From positions 1 to 64,000 of the forward strand of contig NZ_JASBQE010000067.1 of the NCBI RefSeq assembly GCF_029960785.1: 64,000 nucleotides of DNA, read 5' to 3'. Position 1 is the stretch's first letter. Every line of letters begins with the position of its first letter. Source of the stretch: Polyangium sp. 15x6. GTDB taxonomy: Bacteria; Myxococcota_A; Polyangia; Polyangiales; Polyangiaceae. The notes beneath the pieces were generated by a model. The model saw only the letters and a program-made list of their open reading frames with translations. It did not search any database and was not told where the DNA came from. Made by a program: the position numbers and the translations under genes. Below, piece after piece: positions 35,201 through 44,672 of the stretch.

Positions 35201-35557
35201 TCAGCCTTCGGCGCGGTGCTCGCTGATGACTTCGATCGTCCCGACGATGGCGTCGTTGAAGGCTTCGAGCTCCTCGGCGGGGATCCAGTATTCGGCGTGG
35301 ATCTTCGATCCGACCACCTGGACGTCGTACTTCGCGAGGAAATCCGACTGGACCTCGAACCGGGTCACGTATCCGACTGCGCCTTGCGCCGTGTTCCATC
35401 GGCTCGCGATCTGCGCGGCATAGGTCTCGTTGCAGACGGGGTAGAAGATCGGCTGATCCGGCAGGCGCGGCGGGAAGCGGCGGTAGCCGCTGGCCGCGAT
35501 CAGGTCGAGCTCGGCCTGGCCGACGGGGCGGTAGAGGGTCGTGGAGGCGGCGGTCAC
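35201..35557 (-). CDS. ADP-ribosylation/crystallin J1-like small protein
   Basis: A 118-residue soluble protein. The proposed start, GTG 35557, overlaps the stop of the upstream membrane-protein gene (GTGA), which implies translational coupling. The body (STTLYRPVGQAELDLIAASGYRRFPPRLPDQPIFYPVCNE and TRFEVQSDFLAKYDVQVVG, with WIPAEELEAFNDAIVGTIEVI) matches the short family usually named ADP-ribosylation/crystallin J1. The biochemical function of that family is not established as far as I know. Its 3' end abuts hairpin-repeat copy D. Confidence 0.75.
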   Translation of the reverse strand: MTAASTTLYRPVGQAELDLIAASGYRRFPPRLPDQPIFYPVCNETYAAQIASRWNTAQGAVGYVTRFEVQSDFLAKYDVQVVGSKIHAEYWIPAEELEAFNDAIVGTIEVISEHRAEG

Positions 35558-36342
35558 GGGGCCACGATACACCGCTCGGTCGGGGGGGCAACTTTGGGAC
35601 GCCGCTGCCGGACCTTCTTTCCCGGAGCACGAGCGCTGCGCGCCGCGGGGCGGACGTGGAGAGGATACGCGCGGGTGAAGCCTGGGGGCGCGCCGACCGA
35701 GACCTCGAGGCGCCATGCGATGCCGCGTTTGTGGGACGTGCACGGGGCTTCGCCGGGCAGCTCGATCGAGGCGTCGTATCGGACGGTTTTTCCTGCGTCC
35801 ACGGACCGTCCTTGATCGAGGATGTATTCGGCGGAGAAGACCGGTTCTTTCTTTCGGCTGACTTCTTCCGCGACGAACCGCACGAGGAGCGGGTCGAGGG
35901 CGAGCGTGTTTCTTGGATTCAGCACGACCCGAAGGGAAAAGGCATGGTCCAGCGTCACCGAGAGCCCCTCGTCGTCGTGGCCGTCGATGCGGACGACCGA
36001 AGGCACCACGACGCGTGGATTCGCCCATGACCAGAATGCATAGACGAAGAGGGCGATGGCGCCGGCGCCGAATGCGATGCTCGCCAGGTCTCCATACCCC
36101 CCGAAGATGCGCGGCGCGAGCGGTACACCCCAGCGCAGCAGAACCACGGCCGTGACGACCATGCCCACGACGCGGCTGCGCTCGCGAGATTGAAGGCGAG
36201 CAAGGGAACGTCGATCCTCGGGCGCAGGTTCGACCAGCTCGCCCACCGGTTCGGTTTCGGGCATCGGGCCCTCCGGCGGCATGCGATATGCGGTCGTGCT
36301 CGTGGGATCCGCCGGAGCGCCCCTGTCACCCATGGGGCGCAT
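35554..36342 (-). CDS. Two-TM membrane protein of unknown function
   Basis: A 262-residue protein. Two transmembrane helices follow an N-terminal acidic/Pro region: VVGMVVTAVVLLRWGVPL (about residues 58-75) and ASIAFGAGAIALFVYAFWSW (about 87-106). The rest is a soluble β-rich domain (RVVVPSVVRIDGHDDEGLSVTLDHAFSLRVVLNPRN), then a basic C-terminus. No family was recognised. ATG 36342 or the in-frame ATG 36333 may be the start; neither has a strong ribosome-binding site. It overlaps the next gene by 4 bp. A 23-bp palindrome lies 39 bp upstream and may control it. Confidence 0.78.
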   Translation of the reverse strand: MRPMGDRGAPADPTSTTAYRMPPEGPMPETEPVGELVEPAPEDRRSLARLQSRERSRVVGMVVTAVVLLRWGVPLAPRIFGGYGDLASIAFGAGAIALFVYAFWSWANPRVVVPSVVRIDGHDDEGLSVTLDHAFSLRVVLNPRNTLALDPLLVRFVAEEVSRKKEPVFSAEYILDQGRSVDAGKTVRYDASIELPGEAPCTSHKRGIAWRLEVSVGAPPGFTRAYPLHVRPAARSARAPGKKVRQRRPKVAPPTERCIVAP

Positions 36343-36380
36343 ATCTCACGAGCCGTAGTGGTTTGCAAGGCTTGGAATCA

Positions 36381-36403
36381 CGGGTACGAAGCCTTCGTAC
36401 CCG
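36381..36403. promoter_or_regulatory. 23-bp perfect palindrome upstream of membrane-protein gene
   Basis: CGGGTACGAAG, a single C, then CTTCGTACCCG: an 11-bp perfect inverted repeat. It is 39 bp upstream of the start at 36342, so it could be an operator, or a hairpin terminating anything transcribed from the kinase gene side. No matching regulator is adjacent. Confidence 0.45.
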
Positions 36404-36415
36404 CCCCGCCGGACC

Positions 36416-36546
36416 GTGTCACCCAGGGGCCCGGTCTACGTGCTCGGGCCCCCGGTCTGCGCCAACCGAGGGGATGGGTTGACATCGCCAGCCGCAAGGA
36501 AGTGTCACCCGAGGTCCCGGTTTGAGGTGTCACCCAAGATCCCGGT
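36416..36546. repeat. Three copies of a 20-bp direct repeat
   Basis: Copies of GTGTCACCC(A/G)-x-G-x-(T/C)CCCGGT-type start at 36416, 36502 and 36527. Spacings are 86 and 25 bp. They resemble binding sites or remnants of element ends, but no transposase is near. Confidence 0.5.
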
Positions 36547-37086
36547 TGCACAGCACACAACTCGCGTCCCTCCGCCCCCACTCGCACCACACTTCCAAGA
36601 CAGTCGCCCGTGTCCCGCCGGTCACTCCCGCTTGGCCCTCCACCCACACCGGACCATCTCCCAAACTTGTCCAGAATCGTCCGGACATCTCCCCGCCTCC
36701 CCCCGCGACCTCTCTCTCCTCTCCCCGCGACCCGTCCACCTACCGCCGCCCACAGTCCCGCCCCTCTTCCCCCCGAAACTCTCCTCCTTCGCTGCCACGC
36801 CCGCCCATCCCCGCACCACCTCCACCACCCCCGCAAGCCCCTCGAAACCGTTCCCAGATCCTGCCCCGTCCCCCTTCCCATCCACCCCGCCCATCCACGC
36901 CCCCGACGCCCGATCCCTCCCTGCCACACTCGTCCCTCGCCCCTCGAAACCCCGACCCCACCCCCGCCCCCATCCGCGCACCCGCGACCCTGGCATCCCC
37001 CTTGCTCAAAGCCCCTGCACACACCGACGTCACCCACGTCGGAATCTCCTTCGACACACCATCACCCTTCCCTCGCGGGAGCCCTC
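36547..37086. other. C-rich, G-poor tract without a gene
   Basis: On the plus strand this stretch is strongly skewed: a hand count of 36721-36780 gives about 36 C and 8 G, and the neighbouring lines are similar. Frames through it give only low-complexity Gly/Arg/Trp or Pro/Ser/His peptides. It lies between the stop of the kinase gene at 37087 and the repeats at 36416-36546. A minus-strand transcript would be G-rich and could form G-quadruplexes. No gene is supported. Confidence 0.6.
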
Positions 37087-40000
37087 TCAGGCCGCGTCGG
37101 CGAGAGCGAAGATCTCGACGTTTTCCGGGACGTTCTCGAGGAAGCTCCGCCGAAGCTCGGGATCCTCGATCTTCGCCGCCTGGGCGAGCAGACGCGCGCG
37201 GGCCTCGAAGAGCACCGTCCGCGCGCGCGCAAGGTCGCCGGTCGCGCGCAGGGCCTTGGCGTGGGTGAGCTGCACGAATGCCTCAAAAAGGCCGGCTGTA
37301 CCGATCTCTTTGCGCTTCGCGACCGCTTCTTCGGTGAGGCTCCGCGCTTCGGCTGCGCGGCCTTGCTGGAGGAGGATGCATGCGAGCGTCGCCATTGCGA
37401 CCGAGCGCTCACTGGGGGTCGCGGCCAGTTGCTCGATGGCCTCTCGCGCCTCGCGTTCGGCTTCTTGATAGGCCCCGCTGCGCCAGAGGACGTAGGACAG
37501 CTCCCTGCGGGCCCAGCCCTCGTAAAACCGGGCACCCCGCGCGTGCTCCCGGTCCACGAAGGAGGAGGCCATTGCGCGCGCTTCTTCCAGCGCGCCGCGG
37601 GCCACGAGCACCTCGATGAGCACGTTGTTTGCCCAGACGGAGACTGGGCCCAGCATATTGCCGTGGGAGCGCAGCACGCTCCGCACCTCTTCTTCTGCAC
37701 GCGCGTATGCCCCGAGGTGGCGGAGCAACGACGCGCCCCATACACGCATGTCGTCGACCTGGAGCCGATCGCCCGCCTCGTCGAAGGAACGCTGTGCCTC
37801 TTGCGACGCCTTCAAGCTCGCCCAGAGATTCCCCTCGAATGCGCGCGCACTGGTCTGCGTCCTCTGGAGCCTGGCTCGGACCGTCGGATCACGCTCCCGA
37901 GCCCTGCCTCCCACGTGCTCCATCCGCGTCGCGCAGACCTTGGCGAGGTCACGCATGCCGAACATCATCACGACGGAATACACGAATCCGAGGGCCTCGA
38001 CGATTCGCCCCACGCTCTCCGGGCTTGGCTCCACCTCGCAGATGGCCTGGACGAAGTCGAGGGACACTTCCCGCGTCCCGAGGAACACGGAAGCCACCAG
38101 CCTGCCCGTCATGGCCAAGGCCCAGGTCGTATCCCCGACTTCGACCTCGCGCAAAAGCTCATCGGCGACCGCATCGAGCGAAGCCCCGTTCCCGCTCCAC
38201 CCGTGGGCCATCATGAGGACGATGAACAGCTCCTCGCGCAGCTCCCCCGCCGCTCCGCTGCGGAGCCCGCGCTCGGCGAAGGCGATCGCCGCGGGCAGGT
38301 CATTTCCAAGGAGCGTCTGCCTGGAACCTTCGAGGTACCATCTCGCTGCGCGCTCCGGCGCCCCGCCGCGCTCGAAATGCTCGGCGAGGATCATCGCGTC
38401 CGTCGACCCGGATCCCTCCAACCATTCCGCCGCGAGCCTGTGCCCGAGCGCGCGATCGGCGTCCCGCAGCGTCGCATAGGCCCCCTCGCGTAGCAGGGAA
38501 TGCCGGAACGAATACTGCTCCTCCTCGGCAAACCGGCTCGTCGCGCTGCGCTGCACGACCTCGCGCTCGACCAGCATGGCGAGCCACTCGTCCACGCAGA
38601 GCGTGTCGTCGAGAGGTCCCAGGAGCGATTCCACGCCGCCCCGCCAGAAGACCTCCCCGAAGACGCTGGCCGCGCGCAGCACGCGGCGCGCCTCGGGCGG
38701 GAGCGCGGACAGGCGCGCCTCGACCATCGCGAGGACGGTCTCCGGCAGCACGTCGCCGCGGCCCTCGGCCACGGCCCGGATGAGCTCCTCGAGAAAAAAC
38801 GGATGGCCGGAGGAGCGCTCGACGACCCGCGCGATCGTCTGCGGCCCGGCGGAATCCCCGAGGGCGTGCCGGGCGAGCTCCTCGGCGGCCCGCGGCGTCA
38901 GCTCCCCGAGGCGGAGCTCGGAGAGTCCACGCTCGCCCCATAACCGCGGGAAACGCTCGTGCACCTCGGGCCGGCCAAACGCCGCCACGAAGAGCGGCTT
39001 GCCCTTGAGCTCCCGCAGCGCGGCATCGATGAGCTTGACCGAAGCGAGGTCGCCCCAGTGCAGATCCTCCAGGACGAGCAGGAGCGGCTGGGCTCCACAT
39101 GCGGCGGCGAGAAAGGTCTCCCAGGCGTCACGGATCTGCTCGCTCATGATCCGCGCCTCCCGCCGCGCGACTCGCAGCTTCACGCTCTCGGCGTCGGGGA
39201 ACGGCGTGCCCGTCATCTCGCCGAGGAACTCCGCCACCCGATGGACGTCGCCCTCGGCCACGTGGCGCGCGACGCGATCGACGAGCTTTCTGCGTCGCTC
39301 GTCGACAGGCTCGCCCCCAACCACGGCCGCCGCGTGCCGGATCGCAGAGCCCGCCAGGGCGAACGCAGAGCCCACGCTCATCGGGTCGCCGCGACCGACC
39401 CACACGTCGACGCCGGGGCGGAGGCGGTGTACATCGCTGACGAACTCCCGGCGCAAGCGCGATTTGCCGATGCCTGGCGGCCCCGTCACGAGCACCACGC
39501 GCGCGACGGCCTCGACGACGGATTCGTCGAGCAGATCGAGCAGCACGCGGAGCTCCCGGTCGCGGCCGACGCAGGGGCTCGGTTTCCCGAGCAACTGGCG
39601 CGGGGCCTCGACGATGTCGCTTTCTCCGCGCAGCATGAGCCCGGCGGGTCCCGCTGTCACCTGGAAACGGATATCGAGCAGCCGCGCCGTCACCTCGTCG
39701 AGCAGCACCACGCGCGGGGGCGCGGTGCGCGAGAGCGTGGCGGCCCGATCGATCACCTGACCGACCGGGATCCGCTCCTGGAGCTCACTGAGCCCCGTCG
39801 CGATTGCAATGGGCGCCTCCGGCTCGTGCTCCGCGAAACGCAGCGCGCACCGCGCGGCACGCGCCACCTGGTCCGCGGCGCTGCCGGTGCCCATGAGGAT
39901 CGCCAGCACCGAGCCATCCGCGAGCCCCTCGACACGCACGCCGAACGGCGCCGCGACGGCCTCCAGCGCCTTTCGCCGCGACCCCGTCTGCTCCATCGTG

Positions 40001-40962
40001 AGCGTGCTTTCCCGCGGCGCGCCTCCTCCGCCTCCGCCTCCGCCGCCCACGCCGACGGCGACGATGCTGAGCAGGCGCAGCTCGCCTCTCGTCAACGCCG
40101 GAAGGCGCGACGCGGCGGCGTCCCACCACGGCGATGCCTCCTCGGCCTCGAGGGAGGCGAGCGCGTCCGCGACCTCCGCCGCGTCGGCGAGCCGATCCGC
40201 CGGATCCTTTGCGAGCATGCACGCGACGATCGCCTCGAGCATCACCGGCACCTCGCGCCTCAGCGTACGCAGCGGCGGAGGGTCCTCGAGCAGGAGCTTC
40301 GCGAGCACGGCCATGGCATGCTGGCCCATGAATGCTGGCTGCCCGGTCAGACACTCGAACAGCACGGCGCCGAGCGCGAAGACATCGGCGCGCGCGCCGA
40401 CCTCCGCCGCGCCGCGCGCCTGCTCCGGGGCCATGTACCCAGGCGTCCCGAGAATGACGCCCGGCTCCGTGAGCCGCGTCGACATGGGGCCGAGGCGCGC
40501 AATGCCGAAATCGAGCAGCTTGATGTGATCGAGGGCGCCGTCCACGAGGAAGAGATTGCTCGGCTTGATATCGCGGTGCACCACGCCGCGCGCGTGCGCC
40601 TTCGAGAGCGCCTCGGCGACCGAGTGGACCAGCGCGACGCTCTCCTCGACCGCGAGCCTCCCGCGGGAGAGCCGCGCGGCGAGGTCCTCGCCGTCGAGCC
40701 ATTCCATGGCGAGGAAGGGCTCGCCCGCCACGGTGAACCCGTGCGTGAGATAATGGACGATGCTCGGATGCTCGAGCTCGGCGAGGAGCCGGGCCTCCAC
40801 GTCGAATCGTGCGATCGCGCGTGGCTCTCTGGCATGGACGACCTTGATCGCGGCCGGTCCACCCTCCTGCAGGTCACGTGCCCGGAAGACCGAGCCCATC
40901 CCCCCTGAGCCGACCAGCGCCTCGACCACGAACCGCCCCCCGACGAGCTCGCCTTGCTGCAT
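37087..40962 (-). CDS. Ser/Thr kinase with cyclase-like domain, AAA ATPase and TPR region
   Basis: A 1291-residue soluble signalling protein. The kinase domain (about 8-270) is intact: VGSGGMGSVF, Lys40 in AAIK, HRDIKPSN (Asp131), DFGIA (Asp151) and GTPGYMAPEQ. A run of ten Gly (305-314) follows, then a degenerate class III nucleotidyl-cyclase-like domain (about 318-435, VEGLADGSVLAIL and IATGLSELQERIPVG). AAA_16-type ATPase follows, with Walker A GPPGIGKS (494-501) and LVLEDLHWGD. The C-terminal half has TPR-like helices. Family knowledge: such proteins belong to the PknB/STAND type typical of myxobacteria. It lies 72 bp after a lipoprotein gene on the same strand; the start follows a G-run. 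Confidence 0.92.
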   Translation of the reverse strand: MQQGELVGGRFVVEALVGSGGMGSVFRARDLQEGGPAAIKVVHAREPRAIARFDVEARLLAELEHPSIVHYLTHGFTVAGEPFLAMEWLDGEDLAARLSRGRLAVEESVALVHSVAEALSKAHARGVVHRDIKPSNLFLVDGALDHIKLLDFGIARLGPMSTRLTEPGVILGTPGYMAPEQARGAAEVGARADVFALGAVLFECLTGQPAFMGQHAMAVLAKLLLEDPPPLRTLRREVPVMLEAIVACMLAKDPADRLADAAEVADALASLEAEEASPWWDAAASRLPALTRGELRLLSIVAVGVGGGGGGGGGAPRESTLTMEQTGSRRKALEAVAAPFGVRVEGLADGSVLAILMGTGSAADQVARAARCALRFAEHEPEAPIAIATGLSELQERIPVGQVIDRAATLSRTAPPRVVLLDEVTARLLDIRFQVTAGPAGLMLRGESDIVEAPRQLLGKPSPCVGRDRELRVLLDLLDESVVEAVARVVLVTGPPGIGKSRLRREFVSDVHRLRPGVDVWVGRGDPMSVGSAFALAGSAIRHAAAVVGGEPVDERRRKLVDRVARHVAEGDVHRVAEFLGEMTGTPFPDAESVKLRVARREARIMSEQIRDAWETFLAAACGAQPLLLVLEDLHWGDLASVKLIDAALRELKGKPLFVAAFGRPEVHERFPRLWGERGLSELRLGELTPRAAEELARHALGDSAGPQTIARVVERSSGHPFFLEELIRAVAEGRGDVLPETVLAMVEARLSALPPEARRVLRAASVFGEVFWRGGVESLLGPLDDTLCVDEWLAMLVEREVVQRSATSRFAEEEQYSFRHSLLREGAYATLRDADRALGHRLAAEWLEGSGSTDAMILAEHFERGGAPERAARWYLEGSRQTLLGNDLPAAIAFAERGLRSGAAGELREELFIVLMMAHGWSGNGASLDAVADELLREVEVGDTTWALAMTGRLVASVFLGTREVSLDFVQAICEVEPSPESVGRIVEALGFVYSVVMMFGMRDLAKVCATRMEHVGGRARERDPTVRARLQRTQTSARAFEGNLWASLKASQEAQRSFDEAGDRLQVDDMRVWGASLLRHLGAYARAEEEVRSVLRSHGNMLGPVSVWANNVLIEVLVARGALEEARAMASSFVDREHARGARFYEGWARRELSYVLWRSGAYQEAEREAREAIEQLAATPSERSVAMATLACILLQQGRAAEARSLTEEAVAKRKEIGTAGLFEAFVQLTHAKALRATGDLARARTVLFEARARLLAQAAKIEDPELRRSFLENVPENVEIFALADAA

Positions 40963-41034
40963 CGGCGACCCCCCGGTGATCTTTAATGTCGTGCCCGGGA
41001 TCCGGTCGTCCCATGCGCGGCCGAGCGCCACAGC

Positions 41035-42093
41035 TCAGTCGATCTCGACGACGGTCTGCGCGAGGATCTCGCCGGCGCGCGCCTCGACGCGACAGGTGCC
41101 GCGCTCGACCGCGCGAAGCTCCCACGCCGAACGCTGATAATCACGCGAGCGAGGAAGGTGGAATTCGAGCACCTCTCGCGCGCGCTCCGGCTGCGGCGCG
41201 GGCGCGAGGGTGCAGACCTCCGGCGTGGCCGAGCGCGGCGCTTCCGGGAGACCAACGATCGCGCGGCCGTCGCCCGCTCGCAGCCGCACGAAAAGAAATC
41301 GCCGCTCGCCTCTGTGCAGGTGGCTCACCGGCTGGTCGAAGGGCGGCGCCGGCGGAATGCAGCCATATCCGACGTTGGTATCGTCCGCCTGCAGGTCCAG
41401 GTCGATCCCCGCGATCGCGCTCGGTTCGATCGACTCCGTCTGGATCGCCCCGCCGAGCAGCGCGAGTTTGCCCTCGCCCGCGCGCTCGGCGCGGACGTGA
41501 AGCTCCCCGTCCGTGCTCGGAAGCAAGGACACCGCACCCTCGGCGCGCGTCGTCTCGAGGGCCCGATCCCCGACCACCTCCCGCCCCTCGGCGTCGCGGA
41601 GGCGCACCGGCAGCCGTACGTCGGCGCCGACCAGAAGCAAGACGGGCGCCGCCGCGGTCGCGCCGGCGAGAGGAGGCAGGATCTCCGCGCGGACGGCGGG
41701 CGCGACGACCACGGAGATGCGCGCCTCCTCGCCGTGGCCATGGACGACCAGCTTCGCGGTGCCGGCCGCGCGACCGTGCACCAGAAGCCGACCGGGGCGC
41801 TGCTCGACGACCTCGAGCGTCGCGGGGTCCTCGCTCTGCACACGCAGCGGGAAATACTCGCTCGAGTTCAGCGACCCGTCGCAGCCGAGGCGACGCAGCC
41901 CCTGCAGATGCAGCTCGGTGGTCGCCCCGGGCGCGATCGCTGGGCTCCGAACACCCGCCGCCCAGGGCTCTAGCTCGAGCAGCGTGCTGTGACACTCCTT
42001 TGGACCACACCCCGTCAGCGTCCCGACGAGCGCGGCCGCAAAAAGCGCGCACGACGGCGCGCTCGGGCCGAGCCTCTCCGCCTTGCGAGCCAT
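41035..42093 (-). CDS. Lipoprotein with Ig-like β-domains
   Basis: A 352-residue protein starting at ATG 42093 with a signal ending in lipobox LTGC. The mature part is β-rich with several weakly similar segments reminiscent of bacterial Ig-like (Big) domains (LLVHGRAAGTAKLVVHGHGEEARISVVV; LHVRAERAGEGKLALLGG) and a final Cys-containing domain (LRAVERGTCRVEARAG). No catalytic motif. It is probably the first gene of a two-gene minus-strand unit with the kinase that starts 72 bp downstream. It is divergent from the RPH-like gene at 42219. Confidence 0.8.
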   Translation of the reverse strand: MARKAERLGPSAPSCALFAAALVGTLTGCGPKECHSTLLELEPWAAGVRSPAIAPGATTELHLQGLRRLGCDGSLNSSEYFPLRVQSEDPATLEVVEQRPGRLLVHGRAAGTAKLVVHGHGEEARISVVVAPAVRAEILPPLAGATAAAPVLLLVGADVRLPVRLRDAEGREVVGDRALETTRAEGAVSLLPSTDGELHVRAERAGEGKLALLGGAIQTESIEPSAIAGIDLDLQADDTNVGYGCIPPAPPFDQPVSHLHRGERRFLFVRLRAGDGRAIVGLPEAPRSATPEVCTLAPAPQPERAREVLEFHLPRSRDYQRSAWELRAVERGTCRVEARAGEILAQTVVEID

Positions 42094-42218
42094 GACGCGG
42101 AGCCTACCACACCATCACGCATTCCTCCGTCTTCCTCGACCGGCGCGGGCATTCCTGCTCGCCACTTGTAAACCGCGTGGGAGCAAGGCAAGGGCGTGAT
42201 GCACCAAAGAGACGCACC

Positions 42219-44672
42219 ATGACGATCCATCGCTTGAACGAGTTGTCCCGAGCTCATCTCTCCACGGCCGGCGGCAAAGGCGCGAACCTCGGAGAGCTCA
42301 CGCGGCTCGGGCTCGCCGTGCCGCCCGGGTTCGTCGTGAGCGCAGGCGCGTACGCAGAGCATGCGCGCGCGTGGGGGCTCGCCGAGCGCCTCGCGCCGCA
42401 CCTCGCCGCGGAGAACTGGGAGGCGGCGGCCGCGGAGGCGGCGAAGCTCTTCGAGAAGGGCGAGCTCCTGCCCGGACTCGAACGCGCCGTCCGCGAAGCG
42501 CATCGCGAGCTCGGCGCGCCGCTCGTCGCGGTGCGCTCCTCGGCGACGGCCGAAGACCTCGCCGACGCCTCGTTCGCGGGCCAGCACGAGACCTTCCTGA
42601 ACGTCGCGGGAGAGGACGAGCTCCTCCTCGCGCTGCGGCGGTGCTGGGCGTCGCTCTGGAGCGCGCGAGCCCTCGGCTACCGAGCCGCGCGCGGCGTGGA
42701 GCACCTGGGGGTCGACATCGCGGTCGTGGTGCAGCGCATGGTGTCGGCCGATTTCGCCGGGGTCCTGTTCACGGTCGACCCGGTGGCCCAGCGCGCCGAC
42801 CGCATGCTCCTCGAGGTCGCGCCGGGGCTCGGCGAAGCCGTGGTCTCGGGACACACGACCGGCGACGTCTATCGCTTGCGGCGCGAGCCTCTGGCGATCG
42901 AAGACCGAGATCACCGCGTGGCAGGGCGCTCCACGCCGAGCGACACCCTCGTGCTCCAGCTCGGCCGCCTCGCACTCGACCTGGAGGCCCATTTCGGCTC
43001 CCCCCAGGACGTGGAGTTCGCCTTCGAAGGCCGCACCGTCTACCTCCTCCAGTCCCGCCCCATCACCACCCTCGGCGGGGCCGAGATCGAGCCGCTCCCT
43101 CCGCCCCCGGAGCTCAGCCGCCTGCAGCGGAAGATGCTCGAGTCGAATGACAACGACCGATTCCCCGTCGCCCCCAAGCCGCTCGATCAATGGACCTTCC
43201 GGATGGTGATCCCCGCGCTCATCAATGCGGTGCGCATCATGGGGCTCGACGTCGACGAGGCCGACGAACACGCGCTGATGGCCGAGGTCTGGCGTGAGTT
43301 CTTCGTCCTGCCCTCACCACGCCCCACCCTGAGGCTCCTGGGTTTGCCCGGGAGGGTCGCGGCTTGCCTGCGCAAGGACTGGATGGCGTGGTGGGAAGCC
43401 GAGGCCTTCGTGCGGATCCTGGAGGTCTGCGCGCCGGTGGATCTCCGCACCCTCGACGACGCCGCGCTCCTCGGCCGCGCCGATCGGATCGAGGAGACCA
43501 CGCGAGAGATCCTGTTCAAGCGGTTCGAGGGGATCGTCAGCCAGATGGCCGCGGTCGCCTTGCGGATTCCGGTCACCGCCGCCGTGGGCCGGAAGCGGGC
43601 CGAGGCCGTCATGGGCGACCTCGTCTCGGGCCTGTACACCCGGACCTCCGAGGTCAACCTCGCGCTTTACCGCCTCGCGCGCAAAGCCGTGAGCGCGGGG
43701 CCCGAGGTGTACCGTTCGATTCGCGAAGGGCGCCCCGAGGACCTCCGCGGATCGGACGAGGGCCGTGCCTACCTCGCCAAGGTGGAAGCTTTCCTGGACG
43801 AGCACGGGCACCGGGAAAGCACGGGCTTGTACCTCTCGGCGCCGACCTGGCGGCAGGATCCCGCGCCCATGTGGGGGCTCTTGCGCAGCCTGCTCGACAC
43901 CACCGAGCCCCCGTCCGAGGAGGCCGGGCAAAAGCGATATCAAGCGGCGCTCGACGAGGTCACCCACGCGCTTCGTTTCGTGCCGGGGCTGTCCGATTCG
44001 TTCCGCGGCACCCTTTCGCGGCTGCGGCAGGCGATCGTCTTCCGGGAGCGCTCGCATTACGATATCGCCCGCATCTTCTCGGCGATGCAGGCCATCGTGG
44101 CCGAGATCGCGCGTCGCCTCCACGAGCGGGGGCACCTGCCGAGCCCCGACGATATTTTCTACCTGACCGAGGCCGAGGTCCGGGCGTGGCTCCGCGAGGG
44201 GGTGCCGCCGCTCTCCGAGGTGAAGAGGCTCGTGCAGCGCAGGCGCGCGACGTACGGGGTGGTCAACGGGAAGTGGCAGAAGAGGGCCTTCGGGGCAGGC
44301 GCCCTGGCCGCCGAGGGCAGCGACGAGCTTCGCGGCACCGGGGCCTCGTCCGGCGTCGTCCGCGGCAGGGCGCGCATCGTGCGCGACGAGCGCGAGTTCG
44401 GGCGCCTGAAGCCCGGGGAGATCCTGGTCTGCCGGTACACGAACCCTGCGTGGACGCCGCTCTTCACCCTCGCCGCGGGCGTCGTGACGGATACCGGCGG
44501 CGCGGCCTCGCACGCGGCCATCGTCGCGCGTGAGTACGGCATCCCCGCGGTGCTGGGGGCCGCCGGGGCGACGACGCGCATCACGGATGGCCAGGAGATC
44601 CTCGTGGACGGGTCGGAAGGCCGCGTGCTCCTGTTGCGCCTCGGCGTCACGGGGGAGGTCGCCTTTGCCTGA
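42219..44672 (+). CDS. PEP-synthase-related enzyme, rifampicin-phosphotransferase-like layout
   Basis: An 817-residue enzyme. The N-terminal PPDK/PEP-synthase ATP-grasp domain is clear (GGKGANLGELTRLGLAVPPGFVV; VRSSATAEDLADASFAGQHETFLNV; FTVDPVAQRADRMLLEVAPGLGEAVVSG; QDVEFAFEGRTVYLLQSRPI). A central domain of about 380 residues follows. The swivelling phosphohistidine domain is at the very end (TNPAWTPLF, DTGGAASHAAIVARE with His about residue 765). There is no C-terminal TIM-barrel pyruvate-binding domain, unlike true PEP synthase. That layout is the one of rifampicin phosphotransferase, so an antibiotic- or small-molecule-phosphorylating role is more likely than gluconeogenesis. It overlaps an MFS exporter gene by 8 bp. 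Confidence 0.85.
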   Translation: MTIHRLNELSRAHLSTAGGKGANLGELTRLGLAVPPGFVVSAGAYAEHARAWGLAERLAPHLAAENWEAAAAEAAKLFEKGELLPGLERAVREAHRELGAPLVAVRSSATAEDLADASFAGQHETFLNVAGEDELLLALRRCWASLWSARALGYRAARGVEHLGVDIAVVVQRMVSADFAGVLFTVDPVAQRADRMLLEVAPGLGEAVVSGHTTGDVYRLRREPLAIEDRDHRVAGRSTPSDTLVLQLGRLALDLEAHFGSPQDVEFAFEGRTVYLLQSRPITTLGGAEIEPLPPPPELSRLQRKMLESNDNDRFPVAPKPLDQWTFRMVIPALINAVRIMGLDVDEADEHALMAEVWREFFVLPSPRPTLRLLGLPGRVAACLRKDWMAWWEAEAFVRILEVCAPVDLRTLDDAALLGRADRIEETTREILFKRFEGIVSQMAAVALRIPVTAAVGRKRAEAVMGDLVSGLYTRTSEVNLALYRLARKAVSAGPEVYRSIREGRPEDLRGSDEGRAYLAKVEAFLDEHGHRESTGLYLSAPTWRQDPAPMWGLLRSLLDTTEPPSEEAGQKRYQAALDEVTHALRFVPGLSDSFRGTLSRLRQAIVFRERSHYDIARIFSAMQAIVAEIARRLHERGHLPSPDDIFYLTEAEVRAWLREGVPPLSEVKRLVQRRRATYGVVNGKWQKRAFGAGALAAEGSDELRGTGASSGVVRGRARIVRDEREFGRLKPGEILVCRYTNPAWTPLFTLAAGVVTDTGGAASHAAIVAREYGIPAVLGAAGATTRITDGQEILVDGSEGRVLLLRLGVTGEVAFA

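Noticed and set aside
36378-37037. Minus-strand gene of about 219 codons
   Set aside because: Low-complexity Gly/Arg/Trp product caused by the C-rich tract; no homology pattern and no ribosome-binding site.
42219-44672. Annotation as phosphoenolpyruvate synthase
   Set aside because: The phosphohistidine domain is at the C-terminus and no pyruvate-binding barrel follows it.
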